Shown piece after piece: positions 4,285 to 7,359 of a stretch of DNA of 7,359 bases. A program made the translations under genes and the position numbers. Under the pieces are notes generated by a model that had not been told where the DNA came from, ran no database searches, and worked only from the letters and a program-made list of their open reading frames with translations. The stretch is from the NCBI GenBank assembly GCA_018830365.1, contig JAHJSK010000075.1, positions 1 to 7,359 on the forward strand. Direction: 5' to 3'. Each line of letters starts with the position of its first letter. The first letter of the stretch is position 1. This DNA is from Patescibacteria group bacterium (GTDB taxonomy: Bacteria; Patescibacteriota; Minisyncoccia; Minisyncoccales; CG1-02-41-26).

Positions 4285-6342
4285 GTGTTTAAACGAGAAA
4301 TAAAAAATAAACAAGAAACAAAAAAACGGATTGAAAAGTTAAAACAAGTCATTAATTATCACAGGTATTTATACCATGTTTTAGACAAGCAGGAAATTTC
4401 CGAGAATGTTTTGGATTCTTTAAAGCACGAGCTTTTTCTTTGCGAGCAAAAATACCCGGAATTTATTACTTCTGATTCTCCAACGCAAAGAGTTGGCGGA
4501 ACGCCTTTGCCAAAATTTAAAAAAGTTTTTCATCAAAAACCAATGCTTTCCATTGAAGATGTTTTTGACGAAAAGGAATTAAGCGACTGGGAAGTTTTTT
4601 TAAAAAGATTGGCGACCGGCGAAAGTTTTAATTATTTTGGAGAAATGAAAATAGACGGGTTTGCTATTTCTTTGATTTACAAAAATGGAATTTTTTTTCA
4701 GGGCTCCACTCGCGGAGATGGAAAAATAGGGGAAGATGTAACCCAAAATTTAAAAACCATTGAAAGCATTCCTTTGCGATTGGAAATTCACAAAAAATCT
4801 TTTATTCCATCTGTTGTTGTGGAAAATTTGAAACGATTAATGGAAAAAGGAGAGCTTGAAATTCGTGGAGAAGTGTATATGGAAAAAAATGATTTTCAGA
4901 AGTATAATGCTTTAAGGAAGGAAAAAAATGAGCAAGTTTATTCCAATCCTAGAAATTTGGCTGCTGGCTCCATACGACAGCTGGACCCAAAATTAGCAAG
5001 CCAAAGGCCGCTTAAATTTTTGGCTTATGACCTTGTTGCGAATTTAGGACAAACAAAACACAATCAAGAACATAAGATTTTATCCGCTTTGGGATTTAAA
5101 ACTGATGCCGGGAAAAAATGCGAGACATTATCGGAGATAATGGATTATTGGCAGAACATAGTAAAAAAAAGAGAAGATTTTCCATTCCAAATTGATGGCA
5201 TTGTCATTAGCGTGGATGATAATTTTTTATTTCAAAAGTTGGGCGTTGCGGGCAAAAGTCCTCGCGGTGTAAGGGCATTTAAATTTGCGGCAAAGCAAGC
5301 TGTTGCACAGGTTTTGGAAGTAAAATTTCAAATAGGCAGGACTGGCGCGATTACTCCGATTGCTATTTTAAAGCCAATTTCCATAGAAGGAGTAACTATT
5401 ACGCGAGCCACTCTTCACAACGAAGATCAGATAAGGCGGTTAGGGCTCAAGATCGGGGACACGGTGGTTGTTGAACGGGCAGGCGATGTTATCCCGGCCA
5501 TTATTAAAGTTTTGTGGGAAATGCGAATTGGCGAAGAAAAAGAAATTTTTTTCCCGAAAAATTGCCCAGCTTGCCAGTCAAAATTATTCAAGCCAGAAGG
5601 AGAAGTTGTTCAAAAATGTTCCAATGAAAATTGTCAAGCAAGAACAAGAGAGTTTTTAGAACATTTTGTTTCAAAAAAGGGCTTTGACATTGAAGGGCTG
5701 GGCCCGAAAATCATTGATTGTCTTATGGATAAAAATTTAATCTCTGAACCAGTTGATATTTTTGAATTAAAACAAGGGGACTTGATTCCCTTAGAAAGGT
5801 TCGCTGAAAAATCAGCGGAGAATTTAATTAAAGCCATTGCTGAAAAAAAAGAAATTTCTTTGGCAAAATTTATTTACGCATTAGGCATTTTTGGAGTAGG
5901 GGAAGAAACATCGCAATTTTTGGCAGAGCATTTTTTTTGTTTGGAAAATTTAAAAAAAGCAAATTTACAAGAGCTTCAAAATTTAAAAAATATAGGTCCA
6001 AAAACAGCAAATTCAATTTATTCATTTTTTTTACAAAAAGAGAAACTTGATTTTATAGAAGAATTGAAAGATGGTGGAGTAAAAATAATAAACCCTGTTG
6101 CAACAAATAAAGCGAAAAAACTGCAAAACAAAACATTTGTTTTTACTGGAACTTTAAAATCCTTGCCACGCGAAACAGCAAAAGATAAAATTCGCGATTT
6201 GGGCGGAAATGTTTCAGAGTCAATTTCTTCAAGCGCAGATTTTTTGGTGATAGGAGAAAAACCCGGTTCCAAACTAAAAAAAGCCCAAAAATTAGGAATT
6301 AAAATTATTGAAGAAAAAGAATTCCTTAATCTTTTGGAATGA
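4285..6342 (+). CDS. ligA: NAD+-dependent DNA ligase LigA
   Basis: Cytoplasmic ligase that seals nicks in DNA replication and repair using NAD+. The 685-residue length and all domains are typical. Domain Ia (about 10-75) contains HRYLYHVLD. The nucleotidyltransferase core has catalytic lysine K122 in EMKIDG (120-125), STRGDG (141-146), IRGEVYM with E196, and the AFKFAAK segment (331-337). An OB fold follows with ATLHNEDQI (375-383). A four-Cys zinc site is formed by C427, C430, C445 and C450. HhH repeats (about 460-595) include IGPKTA, and a BRCT domain (about 611-685) has FVFTGTL. In domain Ia, the E. coli Asp32 and Tyr35 positions appear to be Glu (E40) and Leu (L43), while Tyr22, His23 and Asp36 are kept. 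The GTG start at 4285 gives the expected N-terminus; the ATG two bases earlier is out of frame and closes quickly. No palindromes were noticed inside the gene, in contrast to its neighbours. Confidence 0.97.
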   Translation: MFKREIKNKQETKKRIEKLKQVINYHRYLYHVLDKQEISENVLDSLKHELFLCEQKYPEFITSDSPTQRVGGTPLPKFKKVFHQKPMLSIEDVFDEKELSDWEVFLKRLATGESFNYFGEMKIDGFAISLIYKNGIFFQGSTRGDGKIGEDVTQNLKTIESIPLRLEIHKKSFIPSVVVENLKRLMEKGELEIRGEVYMEKNDFQKYNALRKEKNEQVYSNPRNLAAGSIRQLDPKLASQRPLKFLAYDLVANLGQTKHNQEHKILSALGFKTDAGKKCETLSEIMDYWQNIVKKREDFPFQIDGIVISVDDNFLFQKLGVAGKSPRGVRAFKFAAKQAVAQVLEVKFQIGRTGAITPIAILKPISIEGVTITRATLHNEDQIRRLGLKIGDTVVVERAGDVIPAIIKVLWEMRIGEEKEIFFPKNCPACQSKLFKPEGEVVQKCSNENCQARTREFLEHFVSKKGFDIEGLGPKIIDCLMDKNLISEPVDIFELKQGDLIPLERFAEKSAENLIKAIAEKKEISLAKFIYALGIFGVGEETSQFLAEHFFCLENLKKANLQELQNLKNIGPKTANSIYSFFLQKEKLDFIEELKDGGVKIINPVATNKAKKLQNKTFVFTGTLKSLPRETAKDKIRDLGGNVSESISSSADFLVIGEKPGSKLKKAQKLGIKIIEEKEFLNLLE

Positions 6343-6356
6343 TTTTTTATTTTTAA
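6321..6356 (+). terminator. Weak possible terminator at the ligA stop
   Basis: ATTCC (6321-6325) and GGAAT (6336-6340) could form a 5-bp stem, followed by T-rich sequence at 6343-6356. The stem overlaps the last codons and is short, so this is only a weak candidate. Confidence 0.25.
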
Positions 6357-6401
6357 TTTGTATTTCATCATAACCCAGTGAGGTAAGCTCTTGTGTCAAT
6401 A

Positions 6402-6439
6402 TGTTGCGATATAAGCGAGTGTGAGTGTTGCGACATAAG
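6402..6439. repeat. 14-bp direct repeat upstream of the REP array
   Basis: TGTTGCGATATAAG (6402-6415) and TGTTGCGACATAAG (6426-6439) differ at one position and start 24 nt apart. Function is unknown; it may be the remnant of an element. Otherwise 6343-6470 shows nothing recognisable. Confidence 0.6.
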
Positions 6440-6470
6440 TAGGTTGATTGTCTGCAATGATGGCTGTGGA

Positions 6471-6549
6471 ACTATCAATGTAACGCCGCCAGGAATGTAA
6501 CGCCGCCAGGCAGGAATGTAACGCCGCCTGGCGGCGTTACATTGATAGT
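6471..6549. repeat. REP palindrome array upstream of the transposase
   Basis: AATGTAACGCCGCC arms start at 6477, 6494 and 6515. The last is completed by GGCGGCGTTACATT (6530-6543) into a perfect 29-bp palindrome with a single central base. In addition, 6471-6490 and 6530-6549 form a perfect 20-bp inverted repeat with ACTATC and GATAGT at the outer ends. Three left arms thus share one right arm. The array ends 10 nt before the transposase ATG and would be in its 5' leader. Confidence 0.93.
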
Positions 6550-6558
6550 AAAAAATTT

Positions 6559-7305
6559 ATGGCTCAACGAAACATACAATTTGTTAATGGAGAAATCTAT
6601 CACATTGTGATGAGGGCGATTGATGGATCAAAACTTTTTCAAACAAAAGAAGATTATTTAAGAATGATCCATGATTTATTTGAATTTAATGATATTAATT
6701 CAGCGTCCTCAAAATTCCGTGTAGCTTATTGTCGTGGTTCCAATGTAACGCCGCCAGGCGGCGTTACATTGGAGAACAAAATAATAGCAAAAATAAAAAA
6801 TGGAAAAAGAAAATTATTAGTTGAAATTTTAGCTTTTTGTTTAATGTCAAATCATATTCATTTATTACTTCGTCAATCAGTTAATAATGGGATTAGTAAA
6901 TTCATGCAAAAATTTGGAGGTTATAGTCAATATTGCAATAAAAAATATGGAAGAAAAGGTCATTTATTTCAGGATAGATTTCGAGCTGTTCACATTGAAG
7001 ATGATGATCAATTAATAACGGTTTTTGTGTATATTCATACCAACCCAGTGTCTCTTATTTATCCAAAATGGAAAAAAGAGGGTATTAAAAACATTAAAGA
7101 TTTAAAACAAATAATAAATTATATTGAGAATTATCGTTGGTCTAGTTATCCTGATTATCTTGAAAATAAAAATTTTCCTTCAATAACCAGTAGAAAATTT
7201 TCATTAGAGATAATAAAAGGTGTAAGGGGGTGCAGAAAATTTGTTAATGATTGGTTGAAATACAAAAAAGAATTAGTTAATTTTAACGATGTGGCAATAG
7301 AGTAA
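6559..7305 (+). CDS. REP-associated tyrosine transposase (Y1/HUH, IS200-like)
   Basis: A 248-residue single-strand DNA transposase of the TnpA-REP (RAYT) group. Family marks: the N-terminal VNGEIYHIVMRAIDGSKLF strand, the HUH motif in SNHIHLLL (H99, H101), GRKGHLFQDRFRA (131-143), and YIHTNPV with Y158 as likely catalytic tyrosine by alignment to the E. coli homologue. The C-terminal NYRWSSYPDY also fits. Unlike true IS200 transposases, RAYT proteins are usually single-copy genes that handle REP hairpins. Here the REP palindrome itself is translated within the gene as SNVTPPGGVTLE (61-72), in a region between the N-terminal strand/helix and the HUH motif where family members vary in length. 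The frame is intact and all motifs are present, so the protein may be active. ATG at 6559 is 10 nt after a REP arm, with no Shine-Dalgarno. Hairpins there could limit expression. Confidence 0.92.
   Translation: MAQRNIQFVNGEIYHIVMRAIDGSKLFQTKEDYLRMIHDLFEFNDINSASSKFRVAYCRGSNVTPPGGVTLENKIIAKIKNGKRKLLVEILAFCLMSNHIHLLLRQSVNNGISKFMQKFGGYSQYCNKKYGRKGHLFQDRFRAVHIEDDDQLITVFVYIHTNPVSLIYPKWKKEGIKNIKDLKQIINYIENYRWSSYPDYLENKNFPSITSRKFSLEIIKGVRGCRKFVNDWLKYKKELVNFNDVAIE
6739..6773. repeat. REP palindrome inside the transposase coding region
   Basis: A perfect 35-bp palindrome: 17-bp arms (6739-6755 and 6757-6773) around a single A at 6756. The core AATGTAACGCCGCC/GGCGGCGTTACATT is identical to the array at 6515-6543; the outer TCC/GGA bases differ from those of the upstream copy. 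Confidence 0.95.
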
Positions 7306-7341
7306 AAAAAGTTATTGTATTGTTGTTTGGTAGTTGACAAT

Positions 7342-7359
7342 AATGTAACGCCGCCAGGC
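7342..7359. repeat. REP palindrome left arm, cut by the window end
   Basis: AATGTAACGCCGCCAGGC, matching the left arm and start of the right arm of the internal copy. It lies 37 nt after the transposase stop codon. A short inverted repeat, TTATTGT (7312-7318) with ACAATAA (7337-7343), precedes and overlaps it. Confidence 0.85.

Larger units (their letters stand above)
6471..7359 (+). mobile_element. REP/transposase unit (REPtron-like)
   Basis: A REP-associated tyrosine transposase gene is flanked on both sides by the same GC-rich palindrome and carries one copy within its coding region. This is the arrangement known for TnpA-REP (RAYT) loci, where the transposase acts on REP hairpins. The right end is cut by the window, so the boundary is unknown. 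Confidence 0.7.

Noticed and set aside
5468..6371. Small frames inside or opposite ligA (5468-5659 +, 5634-5837 -, 6018-6371 -)
   Set aside because: All overlap conserved LigA domains (OB, zinc, HhH, BRCT) in other frames.
6439..7333. GTAG tetranucleotides near each REP as the transposase recognition mark known from E. coli
   Set aside because: GTAG is found at 6439, 6721 and 7330, but at different distances from the palindromes, so a chance match cannot be excluded.
7155..7340. Minus-strand open frame over the transposase end
   Set aside because: Shadow of the transposase C-terminus in AT-rich sequence; no motif.

Overview
The window is AT-rich and looks like part of the genome of an uncultured Candidate Phyla Radiation (Patescibacteria/Parcubacteria-type) bacterium. 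This is inference. It rests on the low GC content, a compact minor-pilin cluster with its own prepilin peptidase next to an NAD+-dependent DNA ligase, the form of the ligase N-terminus, AT-rich start contexts with no visible Shine-Dalgarno sequence, and the density of short palindromic repeats. No rRNA, tRNA or CRISPR array was recognised.

Layout: 1-279 is a gene-free leader with a nested inverted repeat, a 22-bp direct repeat, a probable -10 box and an 8-nt tandem repeat. 280-1071 encodes a prepilin peptidase (PilD). 1137-1958 is an unusual fusion of a complete GIY-YIG nuclease-like domain to a GspH/FimT-type pseudopilin. 1996-2724 and 2730-3344 are PilV-like and PilW/GspJ-like minor pilins. 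3345-3706 is a gene-free stretch with a probable terminator, a long inverted repeat and a possible promoter. 3707-4234 is a PilX-like minor pilin. 4285-6342 is ligA. 6471-7359 is a REP-associated tyrosine (Y1/HUH) transposase with its REP palindromes before it, inside it and after it. All genes are on the + strand.

Functionally, PilD would cut and N-methylate the downstream pseudopilins, which would help initiate or cap a type IV pilus. The main pilus motor and platform genes are not in this window. The ligase and transposase are probably unrelated to the pilus.

The most striking feature is that palindromic DNA elements are concentrated in the part of each pilin gene that encodes the leader peptide, directly before the PilD cleavage site. 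In the fusion and PilV genes the iterated element carries a copy of the cleavage-site codons (GGGTTTAC, read G-F-T) and its right arm overlaps the real site. In the PilX-like gene the HKGxSLY junction is duplicated around a cassette of four hairpins. The PilV and PilW genes share a 76-bp leader segment built around a different palindrome. Because PilD removes the leader, translated palindromes would cost the mature pilin nothing. The prepilin leader may therefore act as a safe harbour for in-frame palindromic elements, with the GIY-YIG fusion as an extreme case in which PilD would release a nuclease-like domain into the cytoplasm.
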